The position numbers and the translations under genes are program-made. The notes under the pieces were generated by a model. That model made no database searches, had not been told where the DNA came from, and saw only the letters and a list, made by a program, of their open reading frames with translations. Shown piece by piece: positions 1 to 12,200 of a stretch of 64,000 nt of DNA (the first letter of the stretch is position 1; the number at the start of each line of letters is the position of its first letter). The DNA comes from Manihot esculenta (taxonomy: Eukaryota; Streptophyta; Magnoliopsida; Malpighiales; Euphorbiaceae), in NCBI RefSeq assembly GCF_001659605.2, contig NC_035170.2:310001-374000 (forward strand), read 5' to 3'.

Positions 1-483
1 TTCTCTTGATTGATTCAATAGATTAGTTATGGAGATGGAAAACGCTTCTCACCACCATGTCTCTCCTTATGATTAAATTAATTAGGGAACATCCTCTAAT
101 CAATTACTAATTAACAAATTGCTAAGGAACGTCCTTGGGTCTTAGGCATCAAAACAATTGTCAATTGCATGAAGAAAGAGAGAGATCCAATCCTAGCTAC
201 TCAAAGGCATGAGATGTTGCTAGATCATACAATTTCTTAGTTTTTACACCAAGTGTTCTTAGGTCAGAATATTTCCAGCAATTACGGACTAAAAAATATC
301 CCAACTAACAATCAATTAACTTTGCAATCAAGAATCAAGTGGCCAATTTATCAAAACAACAAAGCAATCTTAGATTCAAGCACACAATTGTATGAATACT
401 GAACTAATCAAAGACAAATAGTTTATGTTCAGATCTCACAATCCATAAAACAACCTTAGTTTCAACCAATTATCAACTAGAAT
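1..483 (-). repeat. LTR fragment of an Athila-type retrotransposon (copy of 5779-6261)
   Basis: These 483 bases repeat 5779-6261 almost base for base in the same orientation, with only scattered substitutions. The second copy lies inside the putative 5' LTR of the Athila-type element, so this one is read as part of that element's other (3') LTR. The match stops abruptly at 483, where a different LTR family begins. The left part of this LTR lies outside the window. Confidence 0.7.
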
Positions 484-2625
484 CCAGATCGGCTTAAGGC
501 CGCCGGGACCCGTAGCAAGCCTAACATACATCCTGTATACCTGTTTAATCCCATACATGATCAACAATTACATAAAAATCTAAAACTTTCTCATTTATTC
601 ATTCATTCATTCGTTCACCAAGCTTAACCTGTGCATGCACAACTCATAATATAAACCTCTCACTGGAGTCCTCATCAAATACTCCAATGGGGTAACATAC
701 ATTAAGCTTGGTTTACAATAATCATCATTAAACATTTAAGATCATGTACTAAAAGGGGATTAACAACATATTATGGTCAAGCATAACTCTAAACTTCCAT
801 AATCAACAATACATTACATTTCTATACTATACTTTTACATTACATCATATTCATGTCCACATCTAGCTATTACATCAAACATGACTCTACTCCTACTGAC
901 CTCCTGGTCTACCCTGTACCTGCAAATCTAGGGGTTAAGGGAGAGGGGTGAGCTATAAAGCCCAGTGAGCAGAATAAATAAACATTCAATTTAAATTTCA
1001 TGCTTTCATAAAATGCAACACATCACAAACAAATCACATCAAGGATGGACTTGTCACCAATAGTCCTCTACATAGTACAATCGTGCCAGGGGCGTAGAAT
1101 GGGCCTCATTGGTCTTTCTCTTAACATAGTGCCAGGGGCGTAGAATGGGCCTCACTGGTCTTCCATACCGTATCATCATCATATCATATCATACGAGGAC
1201 TAAAGGATCATCCAACATCCATCCACATCAACATCAAATAATGCAATGCAACATATTCGTGAATTCTAATGCAAACAACCTAGTATATCTCATGGCATAC
1301 GTGATGCATGTATCATGCTCAAATTTATTTATTTGCTTTGAAACGTAATGAGTTATTCCACTCACCTCTGGCTGAAGCTCTAATGACTCTAAAGCAGCTA
1401 TCTCATTGCTGAGGTCCTCGGTTCCTCGGGTCCAAACCTACACAGGTGGACTCAAATGAGGGACCAAACATCCATGAACATGACTCTAAAATACTCCCCA
1501 AAAACTTCCTAAAACACCTTAAAACAATCACATAAATCATGTAAAGGAAGGCTGAACAAGGCACTTTCGGCGGCAGGTTCGGCGACCGAAAGTCCCTCCA
1601 GAGCCGAAACTCAGCCACTTTCGGCGGCACTTTCGGCTGCCGAAACTCCCTTCCAGAGCCGAAAGTCCACTTTCGGGGGTAGGGTTTGGCAGCCGAAAGT
1701 TGGCCTCCACAGGCAGGTTCGGCGGCTGAAAGTCCCTTCGGCTGTCAAACCTTAGTTCTCCCAAAGGAGCAGAAACTCAGCTCCAACATGCACAAATGCC
1801 TCCCAAACTTCCAAACATGCATCCAACCCTCTCAAATCATGCATACACACATACATCACCATATAGGGGTCTCAAACTAACCTAAACCCCAACAACAACA
1901 TAAAACAAGCAACTCAGCAACCTACATTGCCCAAAACTCACATAAAAACCTAACAATGTTCAACTAACCTAAACGTGCATTTCTACCCCATGAATCCTCT
2001 TAAAACTTGTTTAAAACATAGTATGAGCTCAAGATCGACTCTTACCTCTTGAAGATCGAGAGAGAGTGTGACCTAACTTGGAGATTTGGAGAGGATGGGT
2101 TCCTGAGGTCTCCAAGCTTCACAACTTCGATCTAAGCTCGAGATCTTCAAAAATCAAGTGAAAACTCATAAGAAAATCATGAAGATTCGAAGGAAGAAGC
2201 TCAAAATCGATGAGGGACGGCGGAGAACTCACCTTGGCCGAAAACGGGGAGAAAAGCTCACCCGTTCGGACATGGGGACCCCTTTATAGGTGGCTGGCCA
2301 AGCCACTTTCGGAGGCCTAACGTGCCTCCGCATGCATGCCATGTTCGGCGGTCGAACCTGGACTTCCCTCTCTCATGCCTTCGGGGGCCTAAAGCACTCC
2401 CGAAATGCATGCATGTTCGGCAGCTGAACTTGAGGTTCGGCGGTCGAACCTGTGTCTTCCTCCAAGGTTATTTTCATACAAAACTCATTTCCTTTCTTGC
2501 TTAAAACCATAAAATACATTAAAACATTTTATGAAAATATGGTTTTTCCCTTCTAAAGGTTTCCGACATCCGAGATTCTACCGGACGGTAGGAATTCCGA
2601 TACCGGAGTCTAACCGGGTATTACA
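484..2625 (-). mobile_element. Chromovirus-family LTR, 5'-side truncated, inserted in Athila remains
   Basis: It is homologous to the LTRs at 53477-55558 and 61670-63780: shared blocks include the block starting ccagatcggcttaaggccg, the gggagaggggtgagct block near 940, the gtgccaggggcgtagaatgg units at 1083-1174, and the end gggtattaca at 2616-2625. In the complete copy at 53477 about 40 further bases (tgtaacagcccgg...) precede the ccagatcgg block; they are missing here, so the low-coordinate end is truncated. The LTR is read on the minus strand (TGTAATACCC start). It interrupts the Athila protease reading frame at 2625. No target-site duplication is visible. The body carries many TTCGGCNGCCGAA-like dyads (about 1566-1750, 2300-2450). 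Confidence 0.75.
1083..1174. repeat. 2 x 46-bp tandem repeat in LTR
   Basis: Two adjacent copies of a 46-bp unit beginning gtgccaggggcgtagaatgg. The same motif recurs as about four tandem units in the solo LTR at 62805-62996, so it is a family-specific LTR feature with variable copy number. Confidence 0.7.
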
Positions 2626-5374
2626 ATTACTGGTAGTGTCTTGTCAGCTCCTAGGTACATGTATTTCAAATGGCCTGGAAGAGGCTTCAGATCTGGTTCT
2701 GACGCTTTCTGACTTGACTGCGAAGGCGGGCTGGAAGAGCTTGCTTGTGTTGGAGGCTGTGGAGCAAGGTTCGGCGGTCGAAAGGTAGCAGAGTTCGGCG
2801 ACTGAGAGGTGGTTTCAGTCTGCGCTGAGAGCTGAGGTGAAGGACTCGGCGACCGAAAGGGAGTGGAGTTTGGCGGCCGAAAGGAAGTGGAGTTCGGCGG
2901 CCGAAAGGAAGTGGAGTTCGGCGGCCGAAATGTCATGGCTTCAGTTTGCGCTTGACTGCAGTTCATCTGTTGGATGCTGCAGACTGTTTCTTTGAGTTTT
3001 GGCTCTTTCTGGCTCTCAATCTGTACCTGATCAGTATCTCTACAGAAATCACTGTTAAGAATATCATCTTGATTTTCATCAAAAATTTCCTGGCTCAAAC
3101 AGTCAACAATATCAAGACCATAAATAAGGGACATATCATGTGGATATTTCATGGCATCATAGACATTAAACTTAATCACTTTCCCTTCAAATTCCATAGT
3201 CAAAGTACCATCATGTACATCAATCTTTGTTCTATCAGTACTCAAGAAAGGACGTCCAAGAAGGATATCAGAACTAGTATTGCAACTATCTTCCTTAGTA
3301 TCAATCACATAAAAATCTGCAGGAAAGACAAGTTCATCTACTTGGACTAACACATCTTTTAGAACACCTATGGGATATACCACAGATCTATCAGCTAGTT
3401 GAATCACAACTCTTGTGTCCTTTAGTGCACATGCATTCAGAGATTTATAGATGGAAAGAGGCATGACATTTATGGATGCACCAAGATCACACATGGCTTT
3501 CTTAATTCCAACATTCCCAATCTTGCAAGAAATAGCAAACATACCTTTGTCTTTGCATTTAGTAGGGAGTTCTCTTTTAATCACAACAGTAACAACTTCA
3601 CCTACACTTACTTTTTCTCTCTCAGCTAGCTTTCTTCTATTGGTGCATAGTTCTTTCAGAAATTTTGCGTACCTGGGAATTTGCTTAACAGCATCTAGCA
3701 GTGGTATGTTGATTTTCACTTTTCTAAAAGTCTCAAGAATCTCCTTTTCTTCCTTTTCTTTTTGTTTTTTTTTTCAAATCTTTTTGGAAAAGGAGGTGGA
3801 ATGTGAGAACGTACCTTTGGCTCAGTCTTTTGCGCAGGTGGTGTTTCAGATTGCACTGGAGAGGCTTCAGGTTGCATTGGTCCTTGCGCAACTTGCTTTT
3901 CTTGCTCATAACTAGCATCTTGAAGCTCTTTTCCACTTCTCAAAGTGATGGCACTCGCATTCTGTCTATAATTAGTTTCAGTTTGAGAAGGGAGCTTACC
4001 TTGGGACTCAACTTTGCTCATGAATGCGGTCACTTATCCCATCTGTTGTTGGAGACTTTGTATAGTGTTTGTAAGCGTCTCCATCATCTTTTCGAGGTGC
4101 TGACTTGAACTTGAAGGTGCTGGTTGGGATTGATTTCTGTGGTAGTTCTGATAGTTCTGATTATTGTTGGCCTTTCCGTAGCTGAAATTGGGGTGGTCTC
4201 TCCAACCTGGATTGTATGTGTTTGAATATGGATCATGTCTAGGCTGGTTGTTGTACCCTCCAATGGCATTAACTTGCTGGTTGTCTTCTTGAAGGGTAGG
4301 ACATTGATCAGTTGGATGTCCTACATATGAACAAATACCACATGGCCTAGGCGGCTGGGCTGCTTGAATCTGTTGAACCAGTCCTATGGCAAAATCTTTC
4401 ATAACAGCTGTCAGTTCAGAAATAGTAGGTGAACTTACCTCATTGACTCCTCTCTGCATTTGCTTTTCTTCTCCATATTGCCTAGATGAGGCTGCAAGTG
4501 TGGAGATCAACTCTCGCATCTCCCTAGGTGTCTTATCTGCAATGGATCCTCTACAAGTTACATCTATGAATCTCCTTTCTGATGAGAGCAATCCTCCATA
4601 GAAGAACTGTATGAGGGACCTATCTGATATATCATGTTGTGGACAACCTGTACACAGTCTTTCAAACCTTTCCCAATAATCATATAAATCTTCAGTTGGT
4701 TTCTGTCTTATGCTAGTGATTTCTCTTATTATGCCAATTAACTTAGATGTTGGGAAGTATTTGTTCAAAAAGGTTTGGACCATATCATCCCAAGAAGTTA
4801 TAGATCCAGGTGGCAAATAAAATAACCAATCTTTAGCATAGTCATCTAATGAAAAAGGAAAAGCTCTTAACTTAACATGATCTTCAGAAATACCTTGAGG
4901 TCTCATAGATGAACAAACAATATTGAACTCTTTCAAGTGCTTGTGTGGATTTTCATTTTGCAAACCTCTAAATTTAAGAAGAAGATGAATCAAACCTGTT
5001 TTCAGTTCAAAGGGAACTGTCAGAGGTGGATAGGTGATGCAAAGTGGTGCTTGATTACCTACAGGTGTTGCCAATTCTCTCATGGTTCTTTCTCTTGGCA
5101 TTGGAGCTCTCATGGCTGGATTTTCTTGAATTATTTGGTCATGGACAGCATGTCCATTAGGGGCAGCAGGTTGTGGATTATGTTCAGCCATTGGTGCGGC
5201 TTGGTGGTGCGGTTGGATGGTGTTCAGATGGTGGTCTGCGCAAGAAGGCTCTTCAGGCGCAGGTGCGGCTTCGGTTGGTGCTTCAGGCGCAGTGGCTTGC
5301 TTTCCTAGTCTTCTGATTGTGTGTTCAATTTTCGGATCGTAAGAAAGAGTGTCCCTACATTCAGATCTGGTCAT
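2626..5374 (-). pseudogene. Athila-lineage gag-protease, broken (in-frame stop, frameshift, truncated pol)
   Basis: Read from 5374 downward. The first 446 codons (5374-4034) hold a retrotransposon gag domain (KDWLFYLPPGSITSWDDM, DLYDYWERFERLCTGCPQHD) and one CCHC knuckle (CGICSYVGHPTDQC). A single stop at 4034-4036 separates this from the in-frame continuation (4033-3716). A frame change follows next to the long T run near 3765-3775. The downstream frame (3719-2626) contains the retropepsin-like core DLGASINVMPLSIYKSL and ILLGRPFLSTDRTKIDV. The frame stops where the LTR at 484-2625 was inserted, just at the protease-RT junction; RT, RNase H and integrase are absent. Residues and order match Athila/Tat-clade Ty3/gypsy elements of plants. 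It is a relic and not a host gene. Confidence 0.85.
2845..2940 (-). repeat. 4 x 24-bp tandem repeat encoding FRPPNSTS-like units
   Basis: Four consecutive 24-bp units (2845, 2869, 2893, 2917) built on ttcggcggccgaaaggaagt, with looser copies near 2769 and 2795. On the minus strand they encode a proline-rich FRPPNSTS linker between protease and RT. The TTCGGCGGCCGAA core is the same dyad that is abundant in the unrelated LTR next door. Confidence 0.8.
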
Positions 5375-5402
5375 GAAAGAAAAATAAACAAGTTAGAACA
5401 AT

Positions 5403-5420
5403 TCCCCGGCAATGGCGCCA
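5403..5420 (-). other. Primer binding site, tRNA-Asp type
   Basis: The plus strand reads tccccggcaatggcgcca, which agrees at 17 of 18 positions with the 3' end of plant tRNA-Asp as I recall it (ending CGGCGCCA). On the minus strand this is TGGCGCCATTGCCGGGGA, the primer site known for Athila/Tat elements. It lies between the putative 5' LTR (higher coordinates) and gag (lower coordinates), as expected. Confidence 0.8.
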
Positions 5421-5436
5421 ATTTTTGACTCGCGGT

Positions 5437-7154
5437 TGTTGAAGCCGGTCAAAAATAACCTTTCCGGTTATCAATAATTTTACAACTGCAGATAGTGGTA
5501 AAGGATCGAATCCACAGAGAATTATAAACTTATCTATTTTCCTCAATAAAATCAAGAGAATTAACTGAAAGCGCAACTGAAAGCAAGTAACTGAAAGCGG
5601 AACAAAAGTAAAGTGCAATAAAGTAAAAATGGGGGGTTTTGAGATTGATTTGACTAACAACTATTGAAAGCAATTAAATTAGCAAGTAATTAAAATAAAA
5701 GAGGAAATCTATATGAGAAAGGTCTAGTTGAAGATATGGATCCACTTTGGTTGTTTGGATTGATCATTGAAACACATATTCTCTGAATTGATTCAATAGA
5801 TTAGTTATGGAGATGGAAAACGCTTCTCACCACCGTGTCTCTCCTTATGATTAAATTAATTAGGGAACGTCCTCTAATCAATTACTAATTAACAAATTGC
5901 CAAGGAACGTCCTTGGGCCTTAGGCATCAAAATAATTGTCAATTGCATGAAGAAAAAGAGAGATCCAATCCTAGCTACTCAAAGGCATGAGATGTTACTA
6001 GATCATATAATTTCTTAGTTTTTACACCAAGTGTTCTTAGGTCAGAATATTTTCAGCAATTACGGACTAAAAAATATCCCAACTAACAATCAATTAACTT
6101 TGCAATCAAGAATCAAGTGGCCAATTTATCAAAACAACAAAGCAATCTTAGATTCAAGCACACAATTGTATGAATATTGAACTAATCAAAGACAAATAGT
6201 TTATGTTCAGATCTCACAATCCATAAAACAACCTTAGTTTCAACCAATCATCAACTAGAATTAAAGATTTTAGCCACTCATGGCTGAACCAAAACAGAAA
6301 ATTGAAGAGAAGGATAAGAAAGAAGAACAGGCGGTGGAGAGAGAAGGTGGAGGAGCGGCTGCCGAACCCTTGGAGGAGATGGGGTGATCAAATCTGCCAC
6401 TTCTTGTCTTCTTAAGGCCTTTAAATATGTCTTGAGAGGCTGCCTAGGGTTTCTTGGCTGTCCATGCATCTTTTAGAGGCTACCCAAAGTGCTCTTGGTC
6501 CAATATGTGCTTTCTATGTGCATGTGTGAAGGCAAAAACGTGGAGCATGTATCAAATTGCAAGGGATGGGCTTTTTGGTCTTTTAATTGCTGCCCAAGGT
6601 CTTCAAGTTGCTGCCCAAGGTGCCTCTTCACATCCCCTTGCCACCCATCCACAATTAAGGAAGGTGGAGCCTCCTTTTGCAATTTGAATTTTGAATGTGC
6701 AAGGCATGTGTGGCATGTGTGACTTTCTTTGGCTTCTTTGACAAGCTGAATCTAGAAATTCAAAATTTGAATATGAATCTTGAAGATTTGAATTTCAAAA
6801 TACTTTCCTTATTTGGCTCTTCATATATGGCAACTTGAGATTTGGCTTCTTGAATAAGGAAAAGGCTACTTGGAGATTTGAAATTTGAATTTCAAATTGT
6901 TTTGCCTGAATGTTTTTTTCATATTTGCCACTTTCCTTATTTAGAACTTTCCTTATTTAGCTTGATTTGATTCCAACTTGGCAAACTTGCTCTCTTTTGC
7001 TCCATTTAAGGCAGTTTTAAGGGGAATTTCTCCAAAGTGTCATTTTTCACCATTTTCTGCAAAATAATGTCAAGAGCACTAAATTAAACAGAAATCATGT
7101 AAATAATCATCAATTATATTAAGAGAAAATGGACTAAAATATGTTTTATCATCA
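5437..7154 (-). mobile_element. Putative 5' LTR of the Athila-type element
   Basis: Non-coding block directly upstream (minus strand) of the primer site. Its 3' end is placed at TGTTGAAGCC (plus strand, 5437), 16 bp from the primer site. Its 5' end is placed where LINE coding sequence begins near 7153, with a TGATGATAAAACA start on the minus strand. The segment 5779-6261 is duplicated at 1-483, as expected for the second LTR. The outer end could be off by a few bases because no target-site duplication could be matched. Short ORFs inside (for example 6278-6469) show no protein likeness. Confidence 0.6.
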
Positions 7155-8690
7155 GCTCATCACTTGTGAAGTACGATTCAAGAATAATGATGTGTATCTT
7201 ATTACTTTTGTGTATGCGAGTCCGCATTTAGATTTACTTAGGAATCTTTGGCAGGCTTGTAATTTAAATAAGTATGGTGCGGTCGGTAAACACATGATTC
7301 TTAGAGACTTTAATGCCACAATTTCTCCTAAAGAACATTGGGGCTATCTTTCTAATAGAGAATCAGGTTCCAGAGAATTTAGAGACTGAATTTTCAATAA
7401 TTCCTTCATTGATATGGGGTTTTCTAGCAATCCTTATACTTAGAGTAAGTGCAGAGATGTTCGTAATCTCAAAATGGCAAGAGTGATAGAGCATTGTGTA
7501 ATGAGCATTGGCGGATTAATTTTCTAGACTCACAGGTTTGCCGTTAAATTTCACTCAAATCATGTTCCTTTAATGGTTAATCTTTTTGGAAATTCGACTT
7601 CTAGTCCAAGGCATTTCAGATTCCAATTTTCTTGGCTACAACATAAGGGCTTCATTTATCTCGTCAAGCAAAAATGGATTAGGGGAGGTTATCCGATGGA
7701 CCGATGGAAACACAGGACATATTTTTTGGTAAAATCAAAGATTAAAATTTTCATGTATCCGGGAATATCTTTTATAAGAAAAGAAGTATGTTAAACCGTT
7801 TGAAAGGAGTTCAGATTCGTTTGGCCTCTTCTCACCATCCTAAATGGGTCAAGCTTAATTTTAATCTCAGGAACTAGTTGGAGCAAGTCTTAGCACAAGA
7901 GGAGCTTTCCTGGTTTCAAAAGTCAAAAGAAGATTGGATTTTCTCGGGGAATCAAAACACCATATACTATCATCTCTCAGCTATTGTCAAAAAAAGAAAT
8001 GGTAAGATTTCTAGATTGAAAGATGGTAATGGTAATTGGGTTGATCAGGATAATGAGATCAAGAACTTAGTTTGAAGTTTCTTTCTCAATCTATACCAAC
8101 AGAATACTTCTTCAGGCTTCACTGTGCTTCCCTCACTTGCTTACCCAGTTTTACCTAGAAGAGTTCAATTTGTCTTTTACACAAAATGATGTTCTTGCGG
8201 CTCTTTCTTCTATGGCTCCATTTAAGGCACCAGATAATATTACTAGTTTTGTCCTCAACCTTTTACAAGGGGCTCTTAGTCCGGCCAAATCTAATGAAAC
8301 TCTCCTGATCTTGATTCCGAAAGTCTTTAGCCGGAGTTTGCGTTTCGATTTCCATCCATAAGTCTTTGTAATGTCCTAAAGATGATTATTAAGACTATCG
8401 TTAAGAGTATTAAGAGTAATTTGGATTTTTTGTGGATTTAGAAAAAAGTAGTTTTTTATTAGGAAGGCAGGTTGCGGGTAACATAATTGTTTATGAGGAA
8501 GCTCATGTCTAATCTTAATGGCTCAAAGGGTTATATGGCCATCAAGATAGACTTAGAAAAGGCATATAACATACTTAATGGAAATTTATCAAATGGGTGC
8601 TTGAAGTGGCGGGTTATCCTAATACTTTGATCTCCATCATAATCTAATGTGTCGGGTCTTCTTCTTATCTCTCATCTTTCATCTTAGTCC
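7153..8690 (+). pseudogene. Degenerate LINE (L1-like) endonuclease-reverse transcriptase fragment
   Basis: Broken frames carry recognisable L1-type pieces in order: endonuclease (VYLITFVYASPHLDLLRNLW, HMILRDFNATISPKEHWGY, about 7170-7390), linker (ELSWFQKSKEDWIFSGNQNT, 7905-7965), the start of RT (VLAALSSMAPFKAPDN, about 8187) and, after further frame breaks, SLCNVLKMIIKTIVKSIK and GYMAIKIDLEKAYNIL near 8360-8580. At least four stops or frameshifts separate them. The 5' part is missing, apparently cut by the LTR that ends at about 7154, and the match fades after the mid-RT region near 8690. Confidence 0.8.
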
Positions 8691-9050
8691 GTTGCGTGTG
8701 CATTATTTTAAAATTTATTAGACTGAGTTTGAGAGAAATTTTTTTTATATGTTTTGAGATTTATTTCATAATTTTGAGAATTTTATTAAGTTGGATTATT
8801 ATTTTTTTTCACTTTGATATATTTGTATGCTATTAATTTGTTGATTTGCGCATCTATCTTAAATATTTGATTGGAATTGTTAATTAATCAATCTGTTGGG
8901 AAGTGAAAGTAATCTAAGCAAGAAAAGCAAAACCTTTGAATCGAACCGATTCCATAGACTGAACTTTTTCAATTCTATTCTCCTTATATTTCGGTTCAAT
9001 TCCGCCCATTGCACAACGCTTGACGTGAGACCGTGAGGAAAAAGCCAGCG

Positions 9051-9134
9051 ATGGAAGCGTTGCCTTCTCCCCCAAGACCTCCACATGATGAAGTGCACGG
9101 TGCGTTGTTGAAGCTTGATTCCCTTCCGAGGTAA
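9051..9134 (+). other. Upstream ORF in leader of the mitochondrial-protein gene
   Basis: A 27-codon ATG-to-TAA frame (MEALPSPPRPPHDEVHGALL...) ends 109 bp before the main ATG at 9244. A possible donor (gag/gtaacc at 9131) and acceptors near 9238-9241 would remove most of the interval, but either splice keeps this frame out of register with the main ORF. It therefore does not extend the protein and is best seen as a leader uORF or an unrelated short frame. Its expression is unknown. Confidence 0.35.
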
Positions 9135-9243
9135 CCCATTTGTCATCTAATTATCATTGAATTCTTCATCTTTCTTTTTCACATAAAAATCTCCTATTAT
9201 TATGAGCTTGTGCGATTTGTGAATCTAAATCATTAAAGCAGCA

Positions 9244-12200
9244 ATGTCAAAGCCTTCCCCAAGAATCGTCCATAGACTCCTCAGATTTCGCTACTGCCTA
9301 CATGTCTCTAGCTCAAAACCCTCATGTCCGAGCACTTCCTCTGTCGCCTCTAGGATTCGCAGTTCACTTCCAAGACCTTACTCAAATGGGTTCTCCAATT
9401 CCACACTTTTAAACACTCAAATCCCCTCTAGGTCGTCTTTTTCTTCAACTCCTACTTCAAATGGGGGTTTATCCCAGGTTCTCTCGTGGGCAAAGCCCCA
9501 CTTCTCTTTTTCATTCAGGACTTCCCATGCTTTTGCTAAACAGAGTTGTTTCTACGGAGTGAGACAGTTTTCTTTCAAAACTTCTTCGAATTTTGGCAAA
9601 ACTGCCAATGGGAATTTTGCAAAGAAGGTGTTTGAGAAGCCTGCTACGGCAGTTAGCGCTGCCATTTCGAGGTACCGCGACGCTATAGGATTGCAAATTG
9701 ATGCCTTTTGGAAGAGGAATTTGCTCATCCTGCTTGGCGCCGGAGGGGTTGTGCTGTGTGCTTTGCTTTGGAGGGTTATGTTTGGTATTGCCAATACTTT
9801 TATTGGCCTTTCTGAAGGCATGGCCAAATATGGGTTCCTTGCTCTTTCTTCAGCCATAGTTGCTTTTGCAGTAAGTTTTTCCTTCAATGGTTTTATTGTG
9901 TTTTTACTTCTTCTCAGTACTTATAGATTTACTTGCGGTAAAAATTAATCCTGGTGCATTCTAGAATTATTGATGTGTGAACCAATTTAAATCATTAAAA
10001 TTGATCCATGGTCTGCCTACTACATATAGGTCTGCTTACCACATTGAAAGCACCATGGGTGCTCTTCTTTATGTTATTTCAACACCTCCTTCAATTACAT
10101 TTTCTGGAACATGTAGCTACCAGAGAGTATAGGTTGTGAACAAGCATTGCGTCAAACACGTGCAAAATGCATTTGTTTGAAGAACAATAATAGGATTACA
10201 TTTGGAGAATGAAAGTACTTTATAAAGTGTCCCTTTGTTGCTTTGGAAACCCTGACAGAACTTTTAATGCTCCGCAATTTGCTGGGAGGAGGGAAATACT
10301 TAGTTTATTGATTAATTGGTTTACACAAAAGGATCATCCAGTAATAAAGAAGCGAGTATATGCATAGGCAGAAAATAGTCCTCATCAATAATTCCCCCAT
10401 GAAGGAAAGGAGTCCGTTAGGATCCAAGTAAGTGCTAGGTGGTTATTGATGTCACTTTCTTTTAGGAGAATAGTTACTACCCGTGTTGACAGTCCATTAT
10501 ATTTGTAATTGAATCAAACAACTAATTGAATACAAGATTCTCTTTCTGTCTTCTTGAGACTTCTCTTTCTTTCTCTCTTCTCGCTCTTTTGTGAAAATTA
10601 CTATTTGGTCCCTATAGTATGGAAAAAATCATTAGTTGGTATCTTAGTTTTGAAAAATATATTAAAACATCATTAATATTTTTTTAAAAAATACTAATTA
10701 ATTTTTCTATTAGTTTTAATCATTAAACGTCTATTATTTAGTCCTGTGGTATGGAAAAATTCATCAGTAGTTGGTCATTTGATTTTAAAAAATATGTTAA
10801 AATGTTTTGAAATTTTGGTATGGAGAAATTTATCATTAGTTGGTCATTCGATTTTGAAAATATATGAAAATATTATAAGATTTTAAAAATGTCTGTTAAT
10901 TAGTCCCTCCGTATTGACCGTATTTTAGAAGATTCTTCAATACTTAATGGCTAAAATTAATGGAGGACTAATTAGTAGATTTTTTAAAATTCAAGGAAGT
11001 TTTAATATATTTTTTAAAATCGAGAGATCAACTAATTAGTTTTTCTATACTATAGTGACTAAATAGTTATTTTTTTTTCTTCATTTTTTCTTGTTTTCCC
11101 TAATTCTTTTCACTTTCTCTACACTTCTTTTTCTATTTTCCTAGCTGCCAAATACTGAAGTTTGGTCTGAATCTTATTTCTAAAAAGAGTCAACCAATCT
11201 TAGAATCTTAGCTAATCTAAAGTTTTAATTTTTTGGGAAACTTAAAATAGAACAAAAAGCAGTAACTTGACTGTGAAAATTTATTATGTCGTGAAAGAAA
11301 ATAATGGATACAAGATTCATGTTAGTGACAAGTCACCGAAGATGGAGATTCAAGAAATTAATTCAAGTAAAAATTGCGTGAGAAAAAAGAAAGCTCACCA
11401 AATGTTCTTGTTGTAGCTCAAAAACAATATCATTAGAGAAGTGATAACCATTGGATGTAAAAGTTGTGGCAAGTCATTGGTTTTGAGCCTCAAGAAAGGG
11501 AGCATTGCATAATATATAAAATGAACTTATTGATGAAGTGATGATTTTTCTCTTTGCACAAAGTAAGTATAACTGCTGAATTACGTTGTTTCTAGAATGA
11601 GGAAGAAGAATCAAAAGCTTTTTGCACCGATCTGGCAAGGGGAAAGTGCTTGAGTTGAGTTATCCATCCTCGGTGCAGGGATATGACGGAGTAGATGATG
11701 CTCTAGGAGATGGAGAAGAGGGAAGATTAGAGAGCGATGGAGAGTTGCAAGAGGTGCAAGAAGGAAATGATGGGGACCTAGCGAATTCTATTATGTTAGC
11801 TAATAGTGAGCTTAAGGAGGTGGAGGGTGGGCCTGAAGGGGATAAAGAAAACAAAGAGAGCAGAAGCTGGGTAGATATGGAAGCTAGAAACAGATCTAGG
11901 GCCCAAATTGTGAGCTGATTTTTGTTACTTCATCAATGATAGAGGGGAGGAAGGTGATAAAGTTTCATTCCGAGGAATTGTAGTAGGAAATCTATATGGA
12001 GGAATGCCTTAATTGGTAGTATTTTTGGGATCAATCCAAGGTTTAAGGGCGTACAAGGATTTTGCAATGGGCAAATGGGAAAGGTGTGGTCTTCTTTCGT
12101 GCATTCAGTTAAGGAGAACATCTTCTTGTTTAATTTTGAATTGGGAGAGGGGAATGATTTGGTTAGGACAAAGCATTCGATCGGTTTGGTTCATTGAAAA

